A program made the position numbers and the translations under genes. This document shows positions 1 through 11,071 of a stretch of 64,000 nucleotides of DNA, piece after piece. This DNA comes from Galaxea fascicularis (Eukaryota; Cnidaria; Anthozoa; Scleractinia; Euphylliidae). The stretch lies in the NCBI GenBank assembly GCA_948470475.1, contig OX419339.1:7571685-7635684 (forward strand), in the 5' to 3' direction. The notes beneath the pieces were generated by a model, which searched no databases, was not told the DNA's origin, and was given only the letters and a program-made list of their open reading frames with translations. The first letter of the stretch is position 1. Each line of letters opens with the position of its first letter.

Positions 1-392
1 TGACTGCGTCCTAGATATAAAGTTAAGCAAATAGAAGTCGAGTAAGAGACTAGAACCAATTTAAGCGAAAGAAACAACATTTTTAGTGGTAAGAACAAGA
101 AAAATAACGAGCAGAGGAATAATAATTTATATGCAGAAATAAGAACCAACAGACAGAAAACTGCAAGTGATAAACCAAATGTCTGTGCTTTAGCACTGTA
201 ACAGTATCAAGCGCTTGAAATACACTAATGGTACTAAGAAAAATTCAAGAAAGCAATTAATTCAGCCAATCACAACAGACCCAAACCAATTGAAAACCGC
301 TCTGTTGCCCCGGCAGCTGGCACTAACATAAATCAGGAACTTCCTGATTTCATAGTACTGTTTTGTTGACATGTGACATATTGATTTCGTAG

Positions 393-660
393 AGGGACTG
401 CTGGTGATTCGCTGTTGTATCATCGCGGCATGGCGTTCTCGACCAAAGACCGAGACAATGACCTCAACAGTGGTGGCAGCTGCGCCACACGTTGCAAGGG
501 AGCGTGGTGGTACAACAGATGTCTCGCCTCCAATCTGAACGGTCTCTATCATCATGGAAGACACACTACTCCCTGGGAAGGTGTGAACTGGTACAACTGG
601 AAGGGCCATTCCTACTCCGCTAAACGAGCCGAGATGAAAATTAGAGCAATCAAGGCCTAA
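393..660 (+). CDS. Fibrinogen C-terminal domain protein, last exon (5' part outside window)
   Basis: The exon opens after an AG at 391-392 and reads GTAGDSLLYHRGMAFSTKD, then a CATRCKGAWWYNRC stretch, a short SNLNG-LYHHG segment, GVNWYNWKGHSYS and a final AEMKIRA before TAA at 658-660. This is the second half of a fibrinogen-related domain as in ficolins, tenascins and angiopoietin-like proteins: the DxDND calcium site, the paired cysteines around GAWWY and the GxxYS..EMKIR ending are all present. Such proteins are usually secreted lectins, and in corals they belong to large, variable families with presumed immune roles. An AATAAA at 872-877 fits its 3' end. No earlier exon of it is visible in 1-390. 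It lies antisense to, and probably inside an intron of, TBC1D32. The domain call is firm; the subfamily is open. Confidence 0.88.
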
Positions 661-871
661 GCCGTTCTTGTGCTACTTTTTGTCTTCGTTTTCCCTTAGT
701 AGCGTGAGAGAAGTAGCTTGGTGTGTGGCGCGGTGCTTTTTATTAAGATACGCATTGACATCTTAAGATTTAATTCCCCGCTATTTAGCTGTTTGCTGGT
801 GTCATTTGAACTCAAGGTGAAGGGAAATACTACAAGCTTACCTGAACATTGTATGAGTTAACAAGAAAAAC

Positions 872-877
872 AATAAA
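872..877 (+). terminator. Polyadenylation signal of the fibrinogen-domain gene
   Basis: A canonical AATAAA lies 212 bp after the stop codon of the fibrinogen-domain exon and is the first one downstream. It implies a 3' UTR of about 230 bases. This is positional inference only. Confidence 0.45.
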
Positions 878-1045
878 AGGTGTTGGTATACCATCAACTT
901 GGCCGTAATTCACTGGTCACATTCACCCTTTTTAAAGGCCTTGATCTCTAAATCCCAGTTCGAACACTAAATCACAGATACCCAGGTATGTAAGTCCCAA
1001 CACCTATCACCGTTAAAGGCAGCAAACATGGTCGATAACACCAAC

Positions 1046-4000
1046 CTGTGATGGGGTGTAACCAGACATTCTAAACGCAGAATACACCAGAGGAACCTCA
1101 GCCTGAAGAGTGAAAAAGAGACTTCAAATTACGTTACTGAAATAACCTTTTTAGCGGTCTGATCCGATGATGATTGCATCGTAAAACTTCTTTAACCATT
1201 GAGCTTTTGTACTTGCCAGTAGAGAGAACACTCCGCACCAAAGCCTCTCAAGGCCCTACTCTCTCAGGGCTATCATTAAGGTCAGGGGGGTTGGAGGAGG
1301 GGGGGTGTTTTTCCCAGACATTTTGAGTTAGTTCCCCGGCTACACTGGAAGGAAAGCAGGATACAGTCAAGTCTCTCGTAATCGACCATCCTTGGTGCAC
1401 GACAAAGTGGTCGCTTACGAGAAAAATCAATGAAATAAACCCAAAACTGAATTAATTAACTAATTACGTTAACTAAGATATTACCTTTTTAGCTAAAATT
1501 AGGCTTAGGGAAAAGATTGAAAGCACTGGCAGAGGGTGCTAATGGGGTTAATAGTTAACTGACAATTGGCCCAAAAAATAGTAGTTAACTGATATTTGGC
1601 CCAAAAATTAGTAGTTAACTGATAAATGAAAAGTTAATAGTTAAGTGACATTCTATTATTATACTGAATACGATTGTTGTTGTTAATAAAATCAAAAAAG
1701 TTTTTTTCCTAGCAGCGAAGCTATTTCGTGACATTTACCTGTCCCGCTGCGTAAATTGACAATTTATACCTTGGTTTTAGTAAAGTCCGACCCCCAAAAC
1801 TGATTAGCGTGCTGAAGGAAAGAAAATTTGGGTTATGGTGCAATATTTTTGGCTGTAAGAAAATAAAAGTTAATAGTTAACCAAAATTAGTAGTTAACTG
1901 ACAATTGGCCGAAAAATTAGTCGTTAACTGATAACTAGGTAACCCCATTAGCACCCTCCTGGCATATTTCACACCGAATAACGTCTGGAGAATCTTATCG
2001 TACTACTGTTCAACTGTGTAACATTTTGCAATAGATCACTGTAACAATTCCTGTTTACCTACAGATCGAATTATAGCCACTTCTTTGTATGCAAACCATT
2101 ATTATCTGTCGGTACTCAGGTTCAGCACCATTTAAAACTGAACTTTTGTGACATTTGAGTGATAATTTTCTAAAAATCATAAGTGATGATGTTGGGTGGT
2201 CGCTTACGGAAACAGAAAACAAAAGAATATGCCAAATTTATGGCCTAAAAAGAGGTGGCGGTCGCTTAGAAATTTAAGTAGTGGACGCTTACGAGAGAGT
2301 TTTTAAACAGTATTTGACTAAGAAACAAAAAGGTTATTTACAAAGTGGTCCCTTACGGGAGTTGGTCGCTATGAGAGAGTTGACACTACTTTAACCACAT
2401 CACAACAACTGGAATCCCAAGATAAATTCTGAATATTTTCACGGTCACTACACTGTAAAACAATTGTCAAATAACAGGTCTAACACGAGAGAGGTGTCAC
2501 TCTTGCATGATTTCCAACCGCCATAAAGGCCAAACAAAACGAGGTGACAGACTGACACCACGGTTCAATCAAATACTCACCATCAATATTAGCTCGACGT
2601 TATGGCACGTGCATGAATAGAGTGGGGGGATACCGCTGAATGTCAAAGATACCGGTAAATGCACCTCGAGAAGAACAAAAAGGTTTATATTTCACTTGAG
2701 CTAAGACACAGCACAATGCTAAGCCGGGAAATCACAAATTTTCTTTGCTGGCGAATTATTCTCCTTCTGGTCACATTAAATGTTCCCAGCCCACAGGACA
2801 CACGTCTCGCATTCTACAAGCTATCAAACGTAGTTCCGCTTCTTAATATGAACACTGTTCGACTTCAGAAAATGACGCGCACCTTTCTTTGCTTTACAGC
2901 CCTCGGTCATAGAAAAAGGAGTAATATGATCTCCACAGTGCGGAAATAACAGTCGGACGTGGGCATGCTCGTGTAGAATTGTGTCCCTATATTCTTACTG
3001 ACAAGTCAAATTTGCGACTAAAGAGACTTTTAATTATGGCGACCACACAAATTATCAGCAATCCGGTTCAGTTTTGTCTTCCTATAAAGACCTTTTGGCT
3101 AACTGTGACGGTTTCATAATAATAGAAGAATTTCTCCTCATTGGGAAACAAAAAACCTTTAGCATTTCCCTGACAGATCATCAAAGACAGATCCTTGGGC
3201 AATGAATTCTATTGCTGGACATAACCTTTTTCAAAAAGGAATTTCCTTCTCAAACCTAATCGCAGCCAAAAGCCCTGTCTTTTCACTGCCCTTCAGGTAA
3301 AGTTCGGAACTTCCCTGACTTGACACACAATTCCCTAGATTTTCCCTGACTTTCAAAATCAATCTGTTCTTCCCTGATTTTTCGTGGCAACCCTGTATTA
3401 ATCATGTATACCCTCAATAAGTCATGTAAAATCCTTGAAAGCGACGTACAAACTTTAGCATTTTGTCAACGTACCCAGTTACTTGAAAAAGTTCTGAAAA
3501 GGTCTGAAGAACAAATTCCGTAGAAAGTAAGAATATTATTCTCAGCACGGGGATTAAATTTTAAACAAGATGACTTACCGAAGCGTGAAGCCTGCGGACC
3601 CACAGATAACCAGAGCTGACAAGACTGGAACATTTGAAGAGGAATTGCCAGGCCAGATCAGGGTCACCGTACATCATGAGAAAAACTGTAGACACAAACC
3701 AGTCATGGCCCACATAGTCGCCACAGAGCGTACCTGGTACGAGTCAGTTAAGGAAAAGCACTACCACTAGATCCGAACAATATGAGCAACCGTAGCTTCC
3801 TTTCTTACAGTAAGTAGCTCATTGCGCGGTCCTGGGGGAGGGGGAGAGGCTTTAAGTGCCGCTTCATAGCATAGACTCCCCGTAGAAAAGTGCGTGGGGG
3901 CTGGTGGTCAAGACCCCCCCTGGGATGGGAAAGACCTCCACGGGAGGGGAGGGGAGGGGGAGTGGGAGAAGCTCTGTTGTGAAAGGAAAAGTAATGGTCG

Positions 4001-6265
4001 TCGCAATCTTTTTGGGTTATAAATTGCAGGTATCTCATATGTGGTTCATGCGAAAGAATGCTTGAAAAACCAAGGTTAAGGAAAAAAAGTATCCCTCCCC
4101 CCCACCCCCCAACATCCAACAAACAAAATTTAAACCCGGGCTCCGATTGGCCATTTCAAGTAGAAGACACTAAAGGATACGCAACGTGACATCAGTAGAT
4201 CGTTGCTGTCCTTGAAGAAAGAACTTGCAGTTTTTCAGTAAGTAGGTCAAATCTTCAATTCCGTCCGTGGTGGACTGGAGCAGCTTGAGCTGAACACCGT
4301 AACGCACCGCTACTTTAGTGCCCAGGATTTCTATTTCTGACAGTTCCACGTTTTTCAGGCTACTTTCACTGGCTGAAAATTGTAGCAAAAAAGTGAGTGA
4401 ATTTCTCAAACGTTTGCTTTGTGGTCATCGCAATAGAAAGTTCCTGCAACAAGAAGCAGCCTCAAATTCAGACCTGTCAACAGGCTCCGTATCTGGGTAT
4501 TGGACAAAACGAGAGCGCGGATCGAAAAATAAAATTTGCTGGCTTGCTGATGTTTGCACGGGCAGCGCTCACCCCAATATCCTACTCAACCACCTGGCCA
4601 CAGGCTACTAAGGCTTGCCTAAAGAGAACAAAAGTAGTTTTCATGTTTCAAAATGCTCTCAACAAGACGACAAGGAAACAGTTTTACCTGAAAAGTCAAT
4701 CAGAGGAAATATTGCTTCCTCCGGAATGTTTGTCAGTGCTGTGCAAACCTTCTCTAGTAACAACTTCAACACTGCAAAGAAACAAAGAAACATCCTTTCG
4801 TACGCTGTTTTCTTGCATAAAACAGGTTGCCGTGCGCACAAATCTACCGTGACACACCTTTTCCTCTAGCTTTGGTCTTTCCAGATGTTAGAGACTCGCA
4901 AAAGGTCTTGCGACAGGCTTGAAGCCACTGCAAGCTGTTAGGAGAAAATGAAGAGGAAGTGATCGTTGAGAACGTTTATCTAGAGACTAATATTAAAGCG
5001 AGGTCAATACACAATCTAGCTTATACAATAGCTTTTCCAATTCAAAGCAAAAACATGAGTGGCGCGCGGATGACTTACACGACCCCACAAAAGCAATTTC
5101 TTTCCAAGATATCCTCTTTTCGTAAACCAGATAATGAGAAAATGTGTTAACGTGGGGGAAACGATTCCAAATGTTTCTTCGTTTGAATAAAGAACACCTT
5201 GTAACAATAACAACAACAACATTCTTCATTTGATTTCATATCCGCAGTTCACATATGATTTCTTTCACATGCATCATTGGTAGAGCATCGCACCGAAATC
5301 GCGAAGTCAAGGGTTCAAGCCCCGTTGAGGTCCTGAATTTTTTTTCAGGCTTCTTTACGTAGTTGTAAAAATTGCGATCATAACTGCAACGATCATTTTT
5401 TATTTGATTTTAATCTTTATTACTGTTATCTACCCAAAGCAAATTAAAACAGATATCCAAAACTATGAAAACGAAGAAATGCGAAGGGTACTGGCGGCCA
5501 GAAATAACCTTAGTGTTAAAAGGCCTGGCGGCCAGTATACAAAGAGATCACCAACAGTTCAGGTCGGATACCTAAAAACAAAAACACTCATATAGAAAAA
5601 ACAGAGAAAACGCAAAGCTAACCGTCTAACAGCACTATAAAACGACTGGCTACTAAAAGGTAAAGAATCATACTGCAAAACAGCGTGACATTCCAAATCA
5701 CTAACCCTAAAAACGGATGTTAAATTTACCACAGTTGGTTCTGGCTTTTAGGAGGTATGAGACTGTTTTGCAGCGAACCTAGTATTATAACTATGGACGG
5801 CATCTTCTCTACTAAAGAAAGAACCATCACTTTGCAGTGCTTTCAATAAGCACCGACGGTCGACGAAAAGCGTCGGCTACTTCGCTTAGAAAAGTCGGCT
5901 ACTTTTTCTCCTAAACTTAAGTAATTAAAGAAAGATACTTTGAAATTAAATTAAAGTAAAGTCGGTTACTCTTCTCTAACCAGCTGCCTACTTCAAATTT
6001 TATTGAAACCCCTGACTTTGGGAGGGAAGGAAGACTTGCCTGTCAGCTGACATGGGTTGGCTGTTTTCCAAAAATTCCAGCAGAGTGTCACCTGAAATGG
6101 AAAGGAAACAGCTGATCAGGACTGATTACTTTGGAATCAAAAATAACGACAGTTGTTTGTACCTTCCTCGAACGCCGTCATCTTGGAAATTTGTTCAACT
6201 GGGAGATAATCCTTCGGTGGAGGATAAGAAGAAAATATAGGCCAAGGGTATGGATTATCTGCATC
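1046..6265 (-). CDS. TBC1D32: TBC1D32 C-terminal (TBC-like) exons
   Basis: Eight exons encode the conserved C-terminal part. In order they carry [20 protein letters not shown] (6265-6163), [11 protein letters not shown] (6091-6040), [15 protein letters not shown] (4934-4858), [19 protein letters not shown] (4771-4688), [16 protein letters not shown] and [13 protein letters not shown] (4372-4181), [20 protein letters not shown] and [10 protein letters not shown] (3733-3579), [17 protein letters not shown] (2664-2581) and [19 protein letters not shown] (1102-1046). The last exon ends in phase 0 at a GT donor, so coding continues. I looked for the expected next motif (W..QCFWNYLDW) in 1-1045 on the minus strand and did not find it. 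This region corresponds to the TBC-like domain, which in this family is thought to lack GAP activity. Confidence 0.88.
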
Positions 6266-9200
6266 CTGTAACAAGATAAAAGACGTGTAAGGGACAAGGG
6301 AAGGAATGAATGAGCTGGCAACTAGTAGTGATATCTGTGAGGTGCAGTGCCCTGAAGAAACAGAGGTGGGGTGAAAGTTCACATCGGCTAGTTGGGGTCT
6401 TAAATATATGCTGTTTGTCAAAGCATGTCCTTGATTTGCACTGCAATACAAACTTATATTGTAAAAGCATTACCGTATAACTACAATTCCCCCCTCCCAA
6501 TTACAACACTGTCTGGGGGGGGGGGGGGTCTAGAAAACGAAGTAAAAAAACGTCATGCGTTGGTGTTATAAGGATAGAAGTGTGCGTAGTGAAATTTTCT
6601 AGGTTTCGCCCATGTTTGACAAGTGGAATGAACTAAGCCGGAGCCTTCAAAACTTTGTTTGAATTTAAGAAATGTTCTCGTTTTCGATTGGCTAACGAAA
6701 TAACCAGTGATTTGGCGATCATGTTTGGGTGGCCCCGGTTGAGTTCGTTGTACTGTAACAAATGAAGACGACGAGGCGAAGACGCCAATCCTAACGCTCA
6801 GCTGGAGAGAGACTGGATGAATAAGCTGAGTAAGGGATAGCTATTACAAAGTCAAATGTTCTGGAAATCTTACAGGTCTTATTTCCGTTACCTCTGTTAA
6901 GGTCCTACCAGGAATGATCCTCTCTGACGCGCCCCCAACAAGATAGGTTTTTACCAAGATATGGTTCCTTTCAACAGAGCACATGTCGATAATGTAGTCT
7001 TTGCTAAAATTGTATTGAGGGAAAATATTGAAATGGTCATTCAACAAAGACAAGTTTAAAATACACAATAGATCAATGTAACGCACTAACTCGAACATCT
7101 GAGGATGACCTCGTGTCGAAAACATTCGGTTTTTACTTTTTACATTTTTGATACGTTTAGCCTTATAAATATTTTGTCAATTTCTTTATTACGAATTGTT
7201 ATTGGGTATTCAGTGTCACAGGGTTTTGTTAATTAACTTGAAAGTACACTAAATAGCGCTCGGGCAAATGAATGGTAAGGTTACCCATTGTCCAATCTGT
7301 TGTCCAGTTGAGATTGAAGCAGAAGCTCTTGACAGCGGCAACGACACTCCAGGAAAAGGAACGTGTCCAGACAGGAACACAGGACACTTAACACTCTGAG
7401 GGAGGAAAAGGAACACAGGACACTTAACACCCTGAGGGAGGAAAAGGAACATACGACACTTAACCCTCCGAGGGAGGAAAAGGAACACAGGATACTTAAC
7501 ACTCTGCTTCTTTCCCTGGGAAAACAGATGACGGGCTATTGAGAAACCAGAGGCAACCGGTGCCTCATTACTCACATTAGTGTTTTCTGTGTCATACTGT
7601 TGCTGGTAACAGAAAAATGTATGTTGACATACCTGAGACCAAAGTGATGCGACTGTTCGAAGTTAAACAGAGAGTGGATCTTCTCTTCTGAATCGATCAT
7701 TATGAAACGGTCAACAAAATCCTGTAGGTCAAGGAGTGTGAGTAAGTGACATCAATTTAAACGAGAAAGACATACAAGGAGGTTATGCAACACCAAAGGC
7801 TTGGCAAATTTTGTCTGCTTACCGGATATAAGGCTTGATGAGGTACCTAATTTAAGGGCCACAAAACAAGAGTACCTACCATTATGCAGACAGGGGGGCA
7901 GTAAGCTTCCCTGCTGGTAATGGTCTCCTCCACCTCAGAACCAGAAGTAGAAGGACGATAGGCATCAGCGAGGACTTCATAAACAGCAGGAAACGCTGAT
8001 AACACGCTCAACAGATTGTTGAGAGACTACGAGAAAAAGTGAAACGAAGATTGTTTACTATTATTTTTGTTTTCCGTTGCCGATGGAGTATTTTTCAAGC
8101 GAAACCAATGCAATTACTCTGACCAATCACAAGAGTCGCAGACAGCTCAGTGACCAATCACAATTTGACGTAATTACATGCAACCGGCGCCAAGCGCGGG
8201 AAAATGCGCTCGTGCAGTTCGCGATTGCTTCTGGTTTGGCTTGTCATTGGCTGAGAAAGTGGCGCGAGTTTTGTCAACCAATCACATGGCAAAGAAATGC
8301 AAACCTAGAGCAAACGCGAATTACTTTTGAAAACCGCTCTAAACTTCTATTTACAAATAATGTTTTACGTGTATTCCTTGTTTCTAGAAAATCTCAGTGT
8401 TGGGATCATGTTCAAACATTAGAGCGTGAACAAAGAAGCTAACAAATAAAACTGATCAATTGTGAATACACGTGAACACAGCCTTACTCCACAATACTAA
8501 TAAATTTGTTTCGCTGTCATCAGCTTTGGCGTTGCATAGTCTGTTTCACTGCTAACTGCAGCAAGTAACAAGAGATACTCTCAGATATAAAGGATTGTCT
8601 CATGGAAGGTAATCCACGGACCTTTTTGTAGGTTCGGCTATCAATACTGTCCACGTGTTTTATTCTTGGACGCGCGGGTTTCCTGTCTTGGCCACCTTCA
8701 AACACTGTCCAAATGTCATGCACCAGGCGCTTAAGGAAACCTAACAAGATAAATATCGCTTAAAAATGACTGGTAGCATGTAAATGTATCTCAAAAAAAT
8801 GGGGGGAAGGTGTGGCGGGGTGTGGGGTGGGGAGGAATGGGGTGGGGGCAGGAACAGGGGATAAAAAACTGGGAGAGAGGAGAAGAGAAAGCTTATCGAT
8901 AGGACCCCTTTATTAGCATTCCTCCCTCTGATATTCTAATACACGTAGACAGACAGCTACCGAGCGAGTCTTGGCTTGTATTTTTTTCCGTTAGCAATCG
9001 TGAAGGAACAGGCTCGCCCGGGTCTATTTTACAGCTCACATTCCACAGGTGAAAGAACTGGTCACTGTGCTACAGATAAATAAACAAGCGCTAATGAGTT
9101 TCCTAGCGCTAATCACTATCCGAAATTTTGTTTTAAATCGATGTGAAACTGTTTGGCTTAGTTACCAAACGATAAAACAGTGACCTCTACCTCTGACCTG

Positions 9201-11038
9201 TGGCATGTGACCTGTAAAGTAGACGCGGCCGAACAGCTTCCACTATAAAGATCCTCACCGATCGCAAATAACGGGAAAATTATCACTAAACGAGAAACAC
9301 CCGGGAGGACTTTTACAAACATTTCTTGTGTCAATATCAGTGCCGGCAAGATAGCAAGTCTGCGTCGAGCGCCATTTGCGTTTGTCATGGGAGTATTACC
9401 AGAAGCTAAACCAGACGAACCAATCAGCTAACAAAGCGGCAATCAGAAGATCTTTAATTCAATGTACTTCAAATTGGTAAACAAAACACTTGCCACTTTC
9501 TCACAAAGCAAAGCAATAGAAAAACCAACAACGAATTCCTTTCCAGCCTTTTCACTTGCTTGATGCCGATTATGTAAAGTTATTTCGGATCCTGATGGCT
9601 TGTTGCTTCGATGAGCAAATTTAACGGTCAAGGCAGTCGTCCGCACATCAGAGCAGAAATGATTGAAATTCCTCTATGAGCAGTTTGCCCTCTTTTGTAG
9701 CTTCAACTGACTTAAGAGAGCTGTACCCATTTTTCTTACCTTTCTTTTCCAGTGCAACCATACCGGGAGCAGTAGCAGCAATCTGTGTGACCATCACACC
9801 ATAACCAAACTTCTCACACTTGCTCACCTGCAAAAGGGTGAGAGGTTCATAATTTTCGCCGACTGCAGACTACAGTAATTGTCGCTGTTCAGTCTTGACG
9901 GAATAGTACTTTCATGATAAAGCTACAAATATCTTGATTAACTGAGTGGATAGTGTCAAACGTTTCGTGGGGGAACCACGCGCATAACAAAGAGGACGCA
10001 TCGCCATCATATGTTTACCATCGGGCGAACAATACCTCCAAATGCACAGACGGAATAAGCCACGAGAAAACGGTTACGGATGACTAATTCATGACATGGC
10101 TAATTATCTTGCTAACTGGAAAAGAAGGCTCAATCGAATCAAAGAGCAAGTTGAAAATAAAATACCCCGGCTCTAGTTTACTGACACTGAAGTCAGATTG
10201 AAATTTTACACGAGTTGGTGTTTATTCCCTGAGGAGTTTTGATCGTTATTTTTGGCGCATTATTTAAGGGTTTGCAAACATTCATCTGTATCTGTAGGAA
10301 ACGAAACGGGTGCTGATCGCCATTTGGTGCCCACTGAGCCACGGTGGAGCACGGTTTCTTGTATGGTATGGTTCAGCACAACATCACTTACACTGTCGAA
10401 AGTGATAAGACATGCAAATAAACAAAAGAACACTGTTGGTTACCTGAAGCTTCTTGTTGTATCTTTCGTTCATATAAGCCACACATTCGTTTATTTTGCC
10501 TGTTTGCTGTAGAAGCAGCAGTCCTTTAGGAGTACCAGCAAAATTCAACAGGTTGTCGATCAGTGAGCTCTCCCAAACCATTCTAAGTTGATCAAAATAA
10601 GTTAGCAGCCTTGTTAACAGAGAACTTTACTCCTGAAAGAGCCATGCCGTAAATTTTGAAACGTTCCACTGGCTACAACAGTGGGTTGCAGCTACCGCAG
10701 GATGCCACAAGAATGAGGGAGGGGAAGGGAGGGGAGCGAAGGAGAGGAGAGGGAAGGGGAGGGGGAGGGAGGGGTGAGGGGTCGCCCCTGCTAACGCCTT
10801 ACTCTTCATACGCCTGCCAGTCCAGTTCATTCAGGCCAACAAACAAGAAAACACACACAAACACGTAGCCAACCAACCAATCAATAGGCCATATTCGTAT
10901 TCTCGGTATTGAACTGGATCTAGCATGAAGTGGAGGCTCTTGCGGGGGAATCTTTTCATATGTAAATGTATTCCCCCGCAAGAGCCTCCACTCCATACTA
11001 GATCCAGTTCAATACCGAGAATACGAATATGGCCTATT

Positions 11039-11071
<33 letters not shown>

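Noticed and set aside
2659..2949. 96-codon plus frame
   Set aside because: No recognisable motif or splice context; it begins over the TBC1D32 exon at 2581-2664.
3570..3770. 66-codon plus-strand frame [12 protein letters not shown]...
   Set aside because: It is the shadow of the minus-strand TBC1D32 exon encoding [11 protein letters not shown].
4318..4869. Three overlapping plus-strand frames of 84-151 codons
   Set aside because: They overlie minus-strand TBC1D32 exons at 4181-4372, 4688-4771 and 4858-4934 and have no family features.
5279..5322. tRNA gene
   Set aside because: A- and B-box-like words are present but no acceptor or anticodon stem closes; it fits a SINE head better.
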